Part shown: in pieces, positions 24,780-38,173 of the stretch | Position numbering within the stretch: position 1 is the stretch's first letter | Layout: the number at the start of each line of letters is the position of its first letter | Source: Neocallimastix lanati (nom. inval.) | Taxonomy: Eukaryota > Neocallimastigomycota > Neocallimastigomycetes > Neocallimastigales > Neocallimastigaceae | Direction: 5' to 3' | Assembly (NCBI GenBank): GCA_016946835.1 | Contig: JACVTC010000039.1 | Coordinates: 427,501 to 491,500 of the forward strand | Length of the DNA stretch: 64,000 bases | Made by a program: the position numbers and the translations under genes | Notes under the pieces: model-generated | What the model saw: the letters and a program-made list of their open reading frames with translations, nothing else | Told to the model about the DNA's origin: nothing | Databases searched by the model: none

Positions 24780-25430
24780 GAAGATAAATGAATGGGAATG
24801 GAAAGTGATATACAATAATTACAAAAGCAACTATTTGGAATGATAGAAAAAGTGAATTTATATGAAGTAGATCAGAATAAGTTTTTGGCTATGAAAATAA
24901 TTTGAAACGTTTGATTGATCATAAATCTGATATCAATAAAAGTAAATAAATCTGGAACCACCCTTTGCATCAGGCTTTCTTAAATGAATATGAAAATATT
25001 GTTATATACCTAGTTGATCAGTATAATTAATGATATAAGTAATGTAAATAATAATGGAATTAATCCCTTAAGTACAGAGGTATATAATGGTCATGAAAAT
25101 ATAATGAAATAATTAGTTGGATATTTTGAATATATTCATAAAACAAATTATAAAAGGAGTTACTCTATTGTAGAATACTTTATTAGGTGTAAAAAGAAAA
25201 AAAAATAGTTGAATAATTTATAAGTAATGATTCGAAACTGACATTAATAAAGCAAATAAAAAGGAAATTACTGCATTACGTATGGTTACATTAATATATA
25301 AAGACTTAAAAAAAAATAATAATAATAAATGAAAAAAAAAAAAAAGCAAAAATGTATGAACCAATGACTTAAACTTAACAGATTTTAATATTAAAGAAAT
25401 GATAGATTATCTTGAAAGCTAAAGGGCACA
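24780..25430 (+). pseudogene. Ankyrin-repeat protein pseudogene
   Basis: Several segments on the + strand translate to ankyrin-repeat sequence in different frames with stops between. GYENNLKRLIDHKSDINKS is near 24890, HPLHQAFLNEYENIVIYLVD near 24962, and DISNVNNNGINPLSTEVYNG near 25034, matching the consensus TPLH-A---GH--IV--LI--GADIN. Similar pieces (YSIVEYFI, then LTDFNIKEMIDYLES) continue to about 25420. At least three to four repeats are recognisable. With many frame changes and stops and no open frame above 60 codons, it is a decayed host gene and not a multi-exon gene. Ankyrin proteins mediate protein-protein contacts; the original role cannot be told. Confidence 0.75.
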
Positions 25431-25439
25431 GTAATTTAA

Positions 25440-25723
25440 TAAAAAAACAAAAGCAAAAACAAAAAAATAAAAGTTAAAAGAGGTCAATTCAAAGATAAAT
25501 ATCAGATAGTTAAAAATTTTACCAAACAGTATTAAAAACTCTAAAGACGAAAAAATGAATGGAATTATTAAGTTGCGATAAATCTTTGATTATTGAATTT
25601 ACTCTTATATATTGTTTTATTAAATAAGTTATTTATACAAAATTGAATATGTAATAATAGTAATACTAAAATAAAATTTATTTGCTTTAAATTTTATTAT
25701 TATAAATTATTATATAATAAAAT

Positions 25724-25758
<35 letters not shown>

Positions 25759-26527
25759 CTCTTTTTTTTTTTCTTTTTCATTCTTTTTTTTTTTTTTTTT
25801 TGATTTTCTTGTTTATTATTTATTATTTATTTTTATTTGTCTAATAATTGATATTCTTCATACTTAATTTAATTATCATTTAAGATATTTATAATGAAAA
25901 TTAATAAAATTTTGATTTATAATTTTACTAAATTTTTTATTAAATTATTCAAAGGAATATCATACTATTAATACATTCATAATTATTATATTACTAAAAA
26001 ATAATTATAGAATAAAATAAAATTAAGCATATATTTATTATAATTATTAAAATATGTATAAAAAAAATTACTAATAAAAATAATAATTTTAATAATAATA
26101 TAATTAATTTATTAATAATGTTTTATATAAATAAATACTATTAAAAATTATTTGTCTCATTGTCAAAAAAAATTTAATTCCTTATTTTTTTCTTTTAATA
26201 TAAATTAATATAATGAGTGATATAAAAAGTATTTATAAAAACTTTAAATTTTACATTATAAAATTAAATAAGTTTATTTACTATATATATAAATCATGTT
26301 TATTAATAATAAACCCTATTTATATGTATACTTTTTATCAAATATAATGCTATCGAATATTTATATAATAATAAATTATATATATATAATTTTTTTTTTA
26401 AATAAAAAAATTAGAACGTTTCTAATATATTCAATGTTCATAATTGAAATTTATTCATTTTTATTTCTTTGAAATTAATAAATATTATGATATTCTAGAT
26501 TATATTAAAACGAAAATTTTAATAATT

Positions 26528-26561
<34 letters not shown>

Positions 26562-26990
26562 TAATAAAATAATAAAATAAAAATTTGTAATACAATCATA
26601 ATAATACCAAAACTTGATTTCCCTCCTAAAAGAAATAATAAATATTTTTATCTTATTATTAAATTAATCAAAAAGTTGTATATTAAATATTTTACAATAA
26701 GAATATAAATTTTGAATAATTTATATAAATATCAATATATCAATATTTCATTATATTATATAAAATTAAATACTATATATAAGATTTAATTTTGTGGACT
26801 GTTAAAAAAGCTTTTATTTTTAATAATTGTAAAGTGATTTGTGATTATTACGTTATTAATATATCAAAAAAAAAAAAAAAAAGACAATAATTCTTAAAAA
26901 GAATAATTATAATTATATTATATCAATTTTGTAAAAATATAATATATCATCCATAATTTACAATACAGTAAAAAATAATAATTAGTAGAT
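25440..26990. other. AT-rich intergenic region upstream of the G-alpha gene
   Basis: No gene seen. A 30-bp poly-A followed by T-rich sequence lies at 25725-25802, and an AAT run at about 26530-26580. Confidence 0.6.
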
Positions 26991-29889
26991 ATGAATATTA
27001 TCAAGAAATTAAAAAAGAATAAAGTAAATTCAAAAGATCTATTAGGTATAAAATTTATATATATTATAATACATATTTAAAATATATTTTTATTTCTACT
27101 TTAAAAAGGAAAAATAAAAAAGAAATGAAAGGAAAATAAATATATTAATAATTGTAAAGAAAGAATTTATGAAATTAATTATATAAATGTTAATTTTTTT
27201 AAAAAGATGATAGGTTAGAGATAGATGCACTTGAAGAAAAACTAAACCTAAAAATATTACTTCTTGGTAATTATTATTATAACATTCTCCTAGTATGATA
27301 TATTTTCAAATAAAATAAACATTATATTAACGACAATTTAATAAATATATAAATTAAATATAAATATTTGTGTAAATAATTATCACAAAAAAAAAAAAAA
27401 AAAAAAAAAAAAATAATAATAATAATAATAATAACAATAAATACAATGAAATAATGAAATAATATATAAAAACATATTTCCTTGAACTTATATATATTAA
27501 AGGTTCTGGAGAATCAGGAAAAAGTACAATTTTAAAACAATTAAAACTTATTCATAAAATCGAATTACAAAATGATGAAAAAGAAGAATATAAAATTGGA
27601 TTAAGAAGAAATGCAGTACAATGTATGAATATATTAACAGATCAAATAAATAATCACAATTTAGAATTCGAAATGCCAGAATCAAAAGTAAATAGAAAAG
27701 CTAACAACATTATTATTTATTTTTATTTCTTTTCTTTTTTTATGATTACCCTTGTCACTTTTTATTTAATTATGCTATTATTAATATTAATTTATTTTAG
27801 TAATAGTAACAGTATTAGAAGTAAAACTAATGGTAGTAATTTTATTGTTATTTGTAGTCAGAAATTAATTTATTTATTTTCCTTTTTTAGAAAATTTAAT
27901 TAATAAATTTATTAAAATAAAAAATTATGAAACGGAGAAATTAAATACATACATACATATATATATTATTTTTAAAAAATAATTCAAAAAATTAAAATGT
28001 CAATAATTAAAAATAGGAGCTATCAAGCTTTCTTAAAACTACAGAAGAAGTATCTCTAAATGATGAGGAAAACCATTTCACAAAAGAAGTAGCATCTGCA
28101 ATAGATTTTTTATGGACAAAAGAACCTTCTGTTAAAAGAATGTGGGAAAAAAGAAATGATTTTTGGATTATGGATGCTGCATATTAGTAATTTTTAAAAA
28201 ATTAGAATTATTGAATTATTGATATCATTTTTATTATAATAATTAAAAAAATATATATAATATTAAAATAAAAATTAAAATATTTAAATATTATTATTAT
28301 ACTGCTCTTTTCTATATATATTTGTATTATTTTTTATTATATTATTGTATTAAATCAATATAATTTGATTTTATGATAGTTACTTTGATAATGTAATGAG
28401 ATTTGTTGATGAAGATTTTGAACTAACAGAAGAAGTATTTGAATTTTCTATTTTTTTTTTAATTATTTTTTATATTATTTTTTTTTTATTAATAAAAATA
28501 TTTACTCGAATTAGAATTCTACTTAAATTTAAAAATAAATAAATAATTAATTAATTAATTAATCAATAAAATTTAAAAACTGCATATTTATAATTTAGGA
28601 CTATGTTATGTCAAGAATTATGACAACTGGTATTATTTCAACAGAAATAAATGTTCCTCCATTAAAATTCACGTATGAAATATTAAATATTAAAAAATGA
28701 AATACTGTCATTTTAAAATCATTTATTATAGTTATAATAAAATAATATTATATTACTGTTTATATCTTATATGTAATAACAATTATAATAATATTTAGTG
28801 TAATTGATGTTGGTGGTCAAAGAAACGAAAGGTAATTTGAAATATTTAATTAAATATTAGTTATAATAATAATTGATTTTTTATCTTTTTGTTTAATAGA
28901 CTTTAATATTCTAATATTAATATAAATAATTTATTTACATATACTTATGCATATATATATTTATATATATTTTATATTTATAAAAAATTTAAAAAGACGT
29001 AAATGGCTTCATTGTTTCGATAATGTTAGTGCACTTTTATTTATAGTAAATTTAAATGGCTACAATTCTGTTTTATATGAAGATAATAGTGTAAATAGAA
29101 TGCAAGAATGTTTTAATCTTTTTAAGCAAACTGCAAATAATGAAATATTTAAAGATACACCAATATTTTTACTATTTAATAAAAAAGATTTATTTGAAGA
29201 AAAAATAAGAATAGAATCAATAAATATTTGTGAAGAGTTTTCAGATTATACAGGTAATTTTTATTTGACTGTTCACCTCTAAATGAAATAAATTTATTTT
29301 CAATAGTTTTATTTATAATAAATAATATATATATATATATATTATGAATTACAATAACAGGTTCTGGAGATTTAATGGATTCTTTGAATTTCATAGAAAA
29401 GAAATTTAAGGTATATATCAACAAAATATTAAAAGACAATAAAGTATTAATTTTTTTTTAATTTTACATTATATAAGATTTTTATTAATTTAATAACAAA
29501 TTATTATATATTATGTTTTATTATTGTATTAAATACTAATTTTTATACTTCCCAAAAAAAATTGGCATAAATCAATTTAATATATTACTTTTATAAAAAA
29601 TAGAGTGTATTAAATAATGGTGATCCAAATAGAGTTCAAGTGTTTCATATAGCCGCAAGATTCAAGCGTGATATTAAGGTAAATTTATATACTATTATAT
29701 GTAATATACGATATAAAATTTTAATAAAATTCTTAACCAATATATTTAATAATAATGTAATATTTATAGACTACATGGGATGATGTTGTTTCAAAATTAA
29801 AAGAAATCAATAAAAAGGAACTTGAGAGTGCTCTTAAGGAATTGAAATCAAGAAATGTGGAAATTTATTCTTCAGCAGAAATTAAATAA
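26991..29889 (+). CDS. Heterotrimeric G-protein alpha subunit (divergent), 11 exons
   Basis: Exons 26991-27045, 27207-27266, 27503-27687, 28017-28186, 28380-28434, 28599-28672, 28799-28831, 28997-29253, 29361-29410, 29604-29678 and 29770-29889 give 377 residues, typical for G-alpha (350-400). It is a GTPase switch coupling receptors to effectors at the plasma membrane. Seen: P-loop GSGESGKST (39-47), switch I arginine R181 with TTGI (T185), DVGGQR with catalytic Q207, and NKKD (272-275). Oddities: the N-terminus is MNIIKKLKKN, without the Met-Gly myristoylation signal, though basic enough to contact lipid; and the TCAT guanine-contact motif is replaced by HIAARF (328-333). It is thus a fast-evolving paralogue. 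The C-terminal receptor-contact tail (YSSAEIK) matches no class I recognise. GTP binding seems retained, regulation uncertain. Confidence 0.92.
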
Positions 29890-30053
29890 TAAATGCAAAA
29901 TATATACATAAAAGTCAACAAAAAAAATGATATTATCATAATTTTAAATAACTAAATATTTGAAAATAATTTAAATATTACATAGAAATAATTCTAGATA
30001 TTAAATTAAAACTATTTTTTATAAAATAATAAAAATAATAAAAATTTTATATT

Positions 30054-30121
<68 letters not shown>

Positions 30122-30913
30122 CAAATAAATAATATAAATAAAATGTCTTTTAATATAAATTAAATTTAAGACAAGTTTAAAAAAATGAAAAAAATTTTAT
30201 CGTTTATAAAATGGAAATAATATCATCAATTAATTAGATTATCATAAACAGATAAAAAAAAAAAAAAACTAATAAAAAAAAAACATAATGACTATTATAA
30301 ATATTAAGAATAATATACTATTCATTATATTTACATTAAAATATTAATAAACATTAAAATAAAAAAAAGAAAAAAATAAAAGAAAGAAAATAAAATAAAT
30401 TAAAATAATAATAGAAACAAATATATAAATATGAAAATTATAAATTCTTTACTTTATTTAATCATAATTTACTAATATTTTTTATTTTTATATTTATATT
30501 TATTTTTATTTTTATTTTTTTATTTTTATATATAAAAGAAAATATATAAATACACCTCCATAAATGTTCATAAACTTAATTGTTGAAATATACAATATTC
30601 AAAAATATTTAATTATTGTTTTAATTTTTTTGATTTTTAATTAAATATATGTTTATTAAATTTTTATATTTTTATATTCTATAAAATAATTAGTATACAT
30701 ATTTTTTTAAATAAAAAAAATATATTTATTAATATTTATAATATTTTTTTTATTTTATATTATTTATATTACTTTATCAAATTAATGTTTAAATTTTATT
30801 TTAATTAAAATAAAATACGCATTAATACTATAAAAAATTAATATATGAAAATTTAGAAGAGAAATAACTTTCTTTTAGTCATATTAAAATAATATATGCA
30901 ATTTTAAATTTTT
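29890..30913. other. AT-rich region between convergent G-alpha and Abp1 genes
   Basis: It holds both 3' ends. A 31-bp poly-A and a TA run lie at about 30056-30118. No further gene is seen. Confidence 0.6.
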
Positions 30914-31266
30914 CTAATTAATTTGAACATAATTTAAAGGGAACATTCCTTGTTGATTTTTAGAATTTATGCCTATACCCCAATTTTCATCTTGTAAAAT
31001 AATTCCTGTAATAATTTCACCTTCACTAAAGCTAATTTCAGTATCATCTTGGGCTTCATAATCATAAAGTGCTACTGCGGTATTATTAGTCTATCAAATA
31101 CCATAAAATTTTTAATAGGTTAATATATTATTTTAATTATTTTAATTATAATATTAATATTTCATTTTATTATTAATATTATTTATACATTATCATCATT
31201 CGAAACAGATGGCTCTAAATATACATAATAATAAAGAAAAAATTTTAACTGTTATTTCTTTATATT

Positions 31267-31304
<38 letters not shown>

Positions 31305-34088
31305 CATGTCTATAATTAATTATAAAAATAATTTTTACTTTCTATAACTTCTTGAACAATAATTTCTTCATTTGCACCTTCTTCTTCAATTGTTTGGTTG
31401 AGATACTATTTTAATTAAATTGATTAAAAAATTTGATCAACAATAGTATGATTATAATAGTATTATTAATAATTATAATAATATATATTTTAATAATTCA
31501 ATAAAAATGTAATTTTTAAAATTTCATTTTTTATTACAGATGTAACGTAATTAGACGGGAACATTCCATATTGTCCTTTTGAATTATTACCACTCCACCA
31601 GCCCTCACCTGGAACTTCTACAACATTAATTAAAATTTCATTTTCTTCGAATGATAATTCTCCTTCTTCTTGAGCATCATAGCTATATAATGCTTTTACA
31701 GTCATACTATTACTCTAATTTTATTAGAATGTAAATTTTAATATAAATGGTTTTGTTAAAAAAAAGAAAAAAGAAATAAATAAGATAATTTAATTAATAC
31801 TTGTTGAACAGATTGTTTTTCTGAAGTATTTTCATTAATATTTTCAACTTTCGATGGTTCTTCAATTTTAGTTGGTACTGATTGAGCTGTTTCTGGTTCT
31901 TCTTTTTGATTTTGAAGGGGATTTTCTTTTTGTTTCCATGATTTCAAACTTCTAGAAGATATTTCTCTTTGAATAGCTTGTTCTCTCTTATTATTTTCAT
32001 TTGTTACTTCAATTTGATTTTGGAAAGCAGAAATTTTATTACTAATACTTTCAAAAACTCGGGAATCTTCCTTTTGATTAGTATTCATACTTTCAAAGGC
32101 AGCTGAAATATTTCCAACAGACTTTATACAAATAATAATATTATTATTATAAATTTATTCAGAAATTTATTCAATAATTTTATATTTAAATTACTAATGT
32201 ATATTAATTTATAAAATACTATTTATATTATTTTACAGTTTCTTTTTGTACAAAAGAATTCTTTCTTGATGCGTTTGGTTGCAATGGATTATAATCAACA
32301 CTACTACGTCTTCTATTATAAAATGAAGATGAACGTCTACTCAATGAAGGACGAGTTGGTGATTCAGCACTAGTAGGAGTAGTTGTATTACTAGTGGATG
32401 TAGAATTTTCATTATTTACAGGATTTGTATTGAAAGAATTAGATGGTAAATAAGGTGGTTTTTCATTTTTATCCTTTTTTTCAATTGTAGCTTGAAAACT
32501 TCCAATAGACTTCAATTAAATATATATATTTATTCATATATTTTTATTTATAATTTTAAAAATAATTATTTTCTATTAATAATAATTATAATAAAAATAT
32601 TATATACTAATCATAGTAATACGTTTTAAATATGTATTTATATTATGTAATATATAATATATTTCATACACTATCCCTTTTAACCATTGAGTTCTTTCTC
32701 GAAGAACTTGGTTGTAATGGATTATAATTTACACTACTCCGTCTTCTAGTCATGGATGAACGTCTATTTTCTGGGATATCACTTGTTTTTGATTCTTCTA
32801 ATGTATTATTTAATGGATTTGCTTTTGGAGTTGCTTCTGTAGTACTTTGATTATTCAATGGATTTGCTCTTTGTAAAGATGGGAATTTAGACAATTCAGA
32901 AGATTTATTGTCTTCTGCTTTTAATTCAATTTTTTGTTCAACTTCTGATTTCTTTTTAATAATAAAAAAATTATTTCAAAATATAAAAATAAAAAAATAT
33001 ATATTATTTTATAAATTAATCATGAATAATCAGAATTTTAATTTTTTTAAATTTAAATACTTATAATTGGAAATACATAATTACATTAAAAACATTATTC
33101 TTCACTGTTTGTTTTTGATGGAATGAATAATTAGCACCGGAACTATTTTTGACTTTTTTCATAATTTCTTCAGGATCAACATCAAATTTAGAACGAGCAT
33201 TAATATGAATATGAAATCCCTTATATATATTATATATTATATATATAAAGAGTATTTATAAATTTATATTTTATTAATTTCTTACACATAATTTATATTA
33301 ATTTTTTAGTTTATTCCAAATAACAATTTATTTATATATATCTATAAATTTGTATTATATTTAATTAAGTAGTTTTTATATGATAATATTTACAGAAAAG
33401 AATCTTAAAACATCATTCGTAAATGCATTATACATTCCCTTTTTAGTAAATGGTACCGATTCACCACACTAATTATAATTTTATTTTTATTAATATATTA
33501 CTATAACAAAGAAGTAAATAAAATTATATTAATTGTAATATATACCCATGAAATAAAAACAAATCTTGGTAAATTTGAATTTGGATCTTAAAATATATGA
33601 AATTATATATATTGATATATAAACATAATATTTAAATATACGACTATACAAATTAAAGGATATATATTTTATTTAGTATATTAAAGAAATAATTACCAAT
33701 TACTCTGGCAAATGCATATTGATATTCCTCTTCATCAAATTCATCACATAATTTTTCCAATCCACCTTTTATATATAAAAAATTAATTAAAATTTTAATG
33801 AATAACTATTAAAATTTTTTCTTATTATATAAATCATTTATTGAAAATTAAATGTATTTTTTTCTATTTTTATTTTTATTTTTTTTTTCTTTCTCATTCT
33901 TTCATTCTTACTCATTTAATATTTTTTAAATATAATAATTTTTTCTTACTTCCTGAATCAACTAATTCTATTTCATTTGTGCCATCTTGATATCCATATA
34001 AAGCCCATTCATAAGTTGATTCTCCGCTTAAAATAGAATCATATGCGCTTTTCACCTCTTTACCGTTTGCTGAAAAACTTACAGCCAT
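30914..34088 (-). CDS. Abp1/drebrin-like actin-binding protein (ADF-H plus two SH3 domains), 12 exons
   Basis: Exons from 34088 down: 34088-33950, 33765-33697, 33586-33546, 33468-33394, 33219-33085, 32951-32670, 32509-32237, 32121-31801, 31714-31538, 31405-31339, 31214-31189, 31090-30914; 593 residues. Residues 1-about 130 form an ADF-homology domain (SAYDSILSG, WALYGYQ, LPRFVFISWCGESVP, MYNAFTNDV). A Ser/Arg-rich middle follows, then SH3-1 (ALYSYDAQEEGELSF ... GEGWWSGN ... GMFPSNYV) and a C-terminal SH3-2 (ALYDYEAQDDTEISF). The family links F-actin to endocytic patches and Arp2/3. Exons 6 and 7 end in near copies of RRRSSVNYNPLQP, an internal duplication. SH3-2 has NWGIG where WW is usual. 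One exon is only 26 nt. Confidence 0.93.
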
Positions 34089-34135
34089 TTTTTATTATTT
34101 CAAAACTAAAAAATGGTAATTAAGAGAATGTTTCT

Positions 34136-34136
<1 letters not shown>

Positions 34137-34193
<57 letters not shown>
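34137..34193. repeat. 57-bp poly-T tract upstream of Abp1
   Basis: An uninterrupted T run (poly-A on the sense strand) that ends 48 bp upstream of the Abp1 start codon. Such tracts exclude nucleosomes in fungi and could mark the promoter. That role is inferred. Confidence 0.9.
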
Positions 34194-34198
<5 letters not shown>

Positions 34199-34785
34199 TT
34201 ATTTTGCTATCAACAAAAAATCTATTAAATAATATATATATCAAATGATCATATATGTTATTGAGTCACTGATTTTTTTTGTCACTTTTTTTTATTTTTG
34301 TGATTAATATTATTAATACAATTTTTAATTATTATAATTCACTGTTTCAATTTAAAATTATTTTTATTATTGATTTTTAATTATTATAATTTTATGGTTT
34401 TAGTAAAAATTTTAAGTCTTCTATACTTTTTATAATAAAATATATATAAAGTATAAACATTATTTTTAATATTATTTAGAGTTTAATATTATTATATTAT
34501 ATGTTTAAATTCAAAGTATGTAGAAAGTTAAAATAAACTTCTCCATTTAAATATAAAAAAATATAATTTATGTATTTTTACTATTATTATTATTAATAAC
34601 AATAATAATAATAATAATATAACAAAATTATTCTTATATTAATATTTTCCATTGAATTTGAAATTAAAAAAAAAAAATTTAATGAATAATAATAATAGTA
34701 ATAATAATTTTTCCTATTATTACATTAATTAAATAACATTTAATCCGTAAAAAATATATGTTTTCTGTTTTTTATTACTATTAAA

Positions 34786-34816
<31 letters not shown>

Positions 34817-35207
34817 TATTCATAATTCATTTTTTTTTAAAAAAATTTATATATTATAGATATTGAAATAAAAAAAATATTATATTATTATTGTTACCCA
34901 ATAAAAAAAAAAAAAAAAAAATTATATTTATTATTATTTATATTTATATGTTTATTTTATTATTATTATTATTATTTTTTCATATTTTTATAAATATTAA
35001 AAATCTAAATAAATAAATTAACAAATAGTTGACATTTTCTTATATTGTTTTAGAAATTTTTATTATTAAATAAGTATTATTGAAAAAGGATAAATAAAAT
35101 ATGATAAAAATATTTCATGATATTATTTTTAAAAACTTTTAATAAAAACTTTAATTTCTAATAGTATTATATAATAAAATAAATTGAAATTTTAAATTTT
35201 ACTATTT
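34194..35207. other. AT-rich region between Abp1 start and RPAC1 stop
   Basis: No gene seen. Contains AAT/ATT runs (about 34577-34620) and TA runs (about 34795-34820). It probably holds the Abp1 promoter and the RPAC1 3' end. Confidence 0.6.
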
Positions 35208-37418
35208 TTAATTGCTTTGATTTAATTGGGCTAATGATCTTTTCAGAACTTTACATTTTTCAATTAAAACTTTAACAGCATCTGGTAATAATCGTTGTGG
35301 TGGAATAGCACCAACAGATTCTACATTAACTATTTTATATAATATTGATTATTTATAAATATATTAATAAATTTGAATATATATAATCAATTTTAAGATA
35401 AAATAATTTAAAATTATTATTTTATAAGCTTCAAAACTCATTAATTTATTACTTACAAATAAAGTGATCTCTAACTCTTGTTAATAAAACCTTATCCTTA
35501 AATTCGGCATGACGTAAGCATTCACGACTAACAGTATCTTTTCTTGGATTAACAACACGAGCTTCTTTTTCACCATCTATTAAAAATGATATTTTATTTA
35601 TTAATATAAAAAAAAAAAAAAAAAAAATTATTAAATTTTTACATATATTTTAAATTTTTTATGGATGAATATTAATAAAAGTTATTCATACCTTTGTTAG
35701 TAAAAATTTCTACAACACCTTCTGGGAAACATTTTTTAAATTTTTCTGCATCTTTACCAATAATTGGTTTTTTTATTTGAATATCTGGAAGTAATCTATA
35801 TGAAGCAGTAGCTTTTATTTTGGTTTCAATTTTATTTTATATGATTTTTTATTATTAGCAAATCATATTAATTAAAAAAAATTAAAAAAAAATTAGAAAA
35901 TATTTTCTTTATATGTTATTCATTACTTTAACATAAATGTTCATAATATTTTACCAACTGGAGAAAACTTAGCATGATCCTTTCCAATACCTTTGACACA
36001 ATGTAATTCTAAATCAATTTCCTTTTAATTAATAATAAATAATTATTTAATATTTATTAATACTTTAATAATATCATTATCGTTTATTATATACTAATAA
36101 ATCAAATTAAATTTATACTTGTTTTGGTCTAAGTTTAGTAATTAATATATCATCGTAAACTGGTCTTGGTGGATTATTTTTAAAGAATTCTTCTTGACGA
36201 CCTTGTGGTGACCAAACCATTTGACCAGAATAAACTTTTGTTTTCATAATATTTTAACATATCAAACATTGTTTTAATATCATTTAAATATATATTCAAT
36301 CTTTTTTAATTATCTTTTTTTTTTTTTTTCTAAATTCATTTAGTACATACCTGAGGAATTATCATATAATTCAGAAGGTTCTAAAGAATCATCTTTTGGT
36401 ACCCCTTTCTTATGTGTACATTTAACTTGTAATTTAAATACAATAGTATCAGCATCAGTTGGACCTTGAGTATTTCCATTCTTTTGAGCAGTTTCTTTAA
36501 ATTAATATAATTATTCAAAAATTCATTTAATTTATATTTCATTATAATGTATTAAATTTTTGTTATTATTTGATTTAAGTTTTAAATAAAAAAAATAATT
36601 ATTGGGTATATTTATATATATAATTATAATAAAGAAAAAAAAATATGAATATATATATTATGTTGCAAATAATCTATTAATATATTTTTGAAATTATATA
36701 GTATTTTTATAATTACCCCAACGGAAACTGAAATCATTTGGATCTGCTTTAATTGGAATAAGACCTAATCTGTGTGCAAGTACTTCGTCATGCATGATAG
36801 ATGTATTATTTAAAATAAAAACATCTTCAATTGCCATTGAAGGAACCTTTATTATATATTATTTTATATATATTAATTTATTTAAAATAATTTTATTAAT
36901 ATTTGAAAATCCTCTGGAATTTAAATAGAATTATGAATAATTTTTTTTACTTCAGCAATTAATATTCTTCTAAATGCATTAGCTATAGAAGCATCAATAC
37001 CGATTAAATCAAATTCAATGTTTTCTTTAGTTAATTCTGATATAACAACTTTGAAATTCTATTAAATATATATAAGAATTTCAAATTAGAAATTTTTTAA
37101 ATATTCTTTAACAAAATATATTTTTATCTGTATTATATTAAATTATTTTATTAAATAAATGCCAATTTAAATTTACGAAAATACTTTTTTAAATTTCTCA
37201 ATATCCCAAGAATCATCAACACCTGGAAAGGTGCCAGGTACATCCATAGAAGACACCTATTAAAAAATTTAAATTTTCATTATAATAAATTTAATTATAT
37301 TATATCTTTTTAATTATTTAAATAACTTATTTATAAATTATTCAATGTAAATTACACTGTAGACACGATCACTTTCTAATACAACTCTATTCTTTAATAA
37401 CTCTAAATCTGAAGACAT
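35208..37418 (-). CDS. RPC40: RNA polymerases I and III subunit AC40 (RPAC1/POLR1C), 10 exons
   Basis: Exons from 37418 down: 37418-37356, 37256-37185, 37058-36951, 36846-36717, 36494-36351, 36234-36119, 36021-35955, 35811-35692, 35576-35457, 35329-35208; 1062 nt, 353 residues (yeast 335, human 346). It is the alpha-like subunit that dimerises with AC19 to nucleate assembly of Pol I and Pol III in the nucleus. The alpha motif lies near residues 60-90: [20 protein letters not shown] followed by [10 protein letters not shown]. Also conserved are the [20 protein letters not shown] block, [11 protein letters not shown], and [20 protein letters not shown]. The whole family length is present with no oddities, and every exon junction keeps frame. 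It is essential in other fungi. RPC40 is the yeast gene name. Confidence 0.96.
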
Positions 37419-37504
37419 TTTCGTATTTCAAAATGTTTTTATTTATTTAAATTATAAAAAAATAAAAATAAAAATAAAAATAAAAATAAAATAAAAATTA
37501 AATA

Positions 37505-37541
<37 letters not shown>

Positions 37542-38173
37542 AATTTTCTAATATTATAATTTTTTTTAATATATTTATAATCAAAAAATCTTAAAATATA
37601 TCTTCATTTATATAATCAGTATTTATTATTTAATATTAATTTTTAAAAAAATATATTTATAATTACTATTTACTATTGGCCATCATTATATAAAATAAAA
37701 TTGATTGGTTAAAAATAAATTTTAAAAGTTTATATTTTTTTTAAAAAAAAGGTATAAAATATAAATATTTATTTAAATAATTAGTATATATTAATTAGAT
37801 TATGATTATATTCCATAAATTTTTAAATTTTTAAAATGTTATGATTATATTCATAACATTTAACATTTTATAACTTTTTTTTTCCCTTATAAAAAAAAAA
37901 AAATATTAATAAAATAAAAAGTAATTTATATTACTTAATTTATTGTATTTAATTTTATTTTAATATTTTATAATTTTTTAAAAATACGTCATTAATAATC
38001 TATATATATATATAATATTTACATTTTTAAATAATTATATATATATATAGTAATATAGTAATATCTTATATAACAAATATTTAATAGTATCTATTCAAAT
38101 ATATTTTATGATAAATATTAATTTTGTGATAATATAATGAACTAAAAATATTAAAACATTAAAATAATAAAAA
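37419..38173. other. AT-rich region between RPAC1 start and SAM-HMG stop
   Basis: No gene. A poly-A run lies at 37511-37538. A near-perfect 11-bp stem hairpin (AAATGTTATGA ... TCATAACATTT) lies at about 37836-37863. Confidence 0.6.

Noticed and set aside
29176-29439. 87-codon - strand frame
   Set aside because: Antisense of G-alpha exons 8-9 and their intron.
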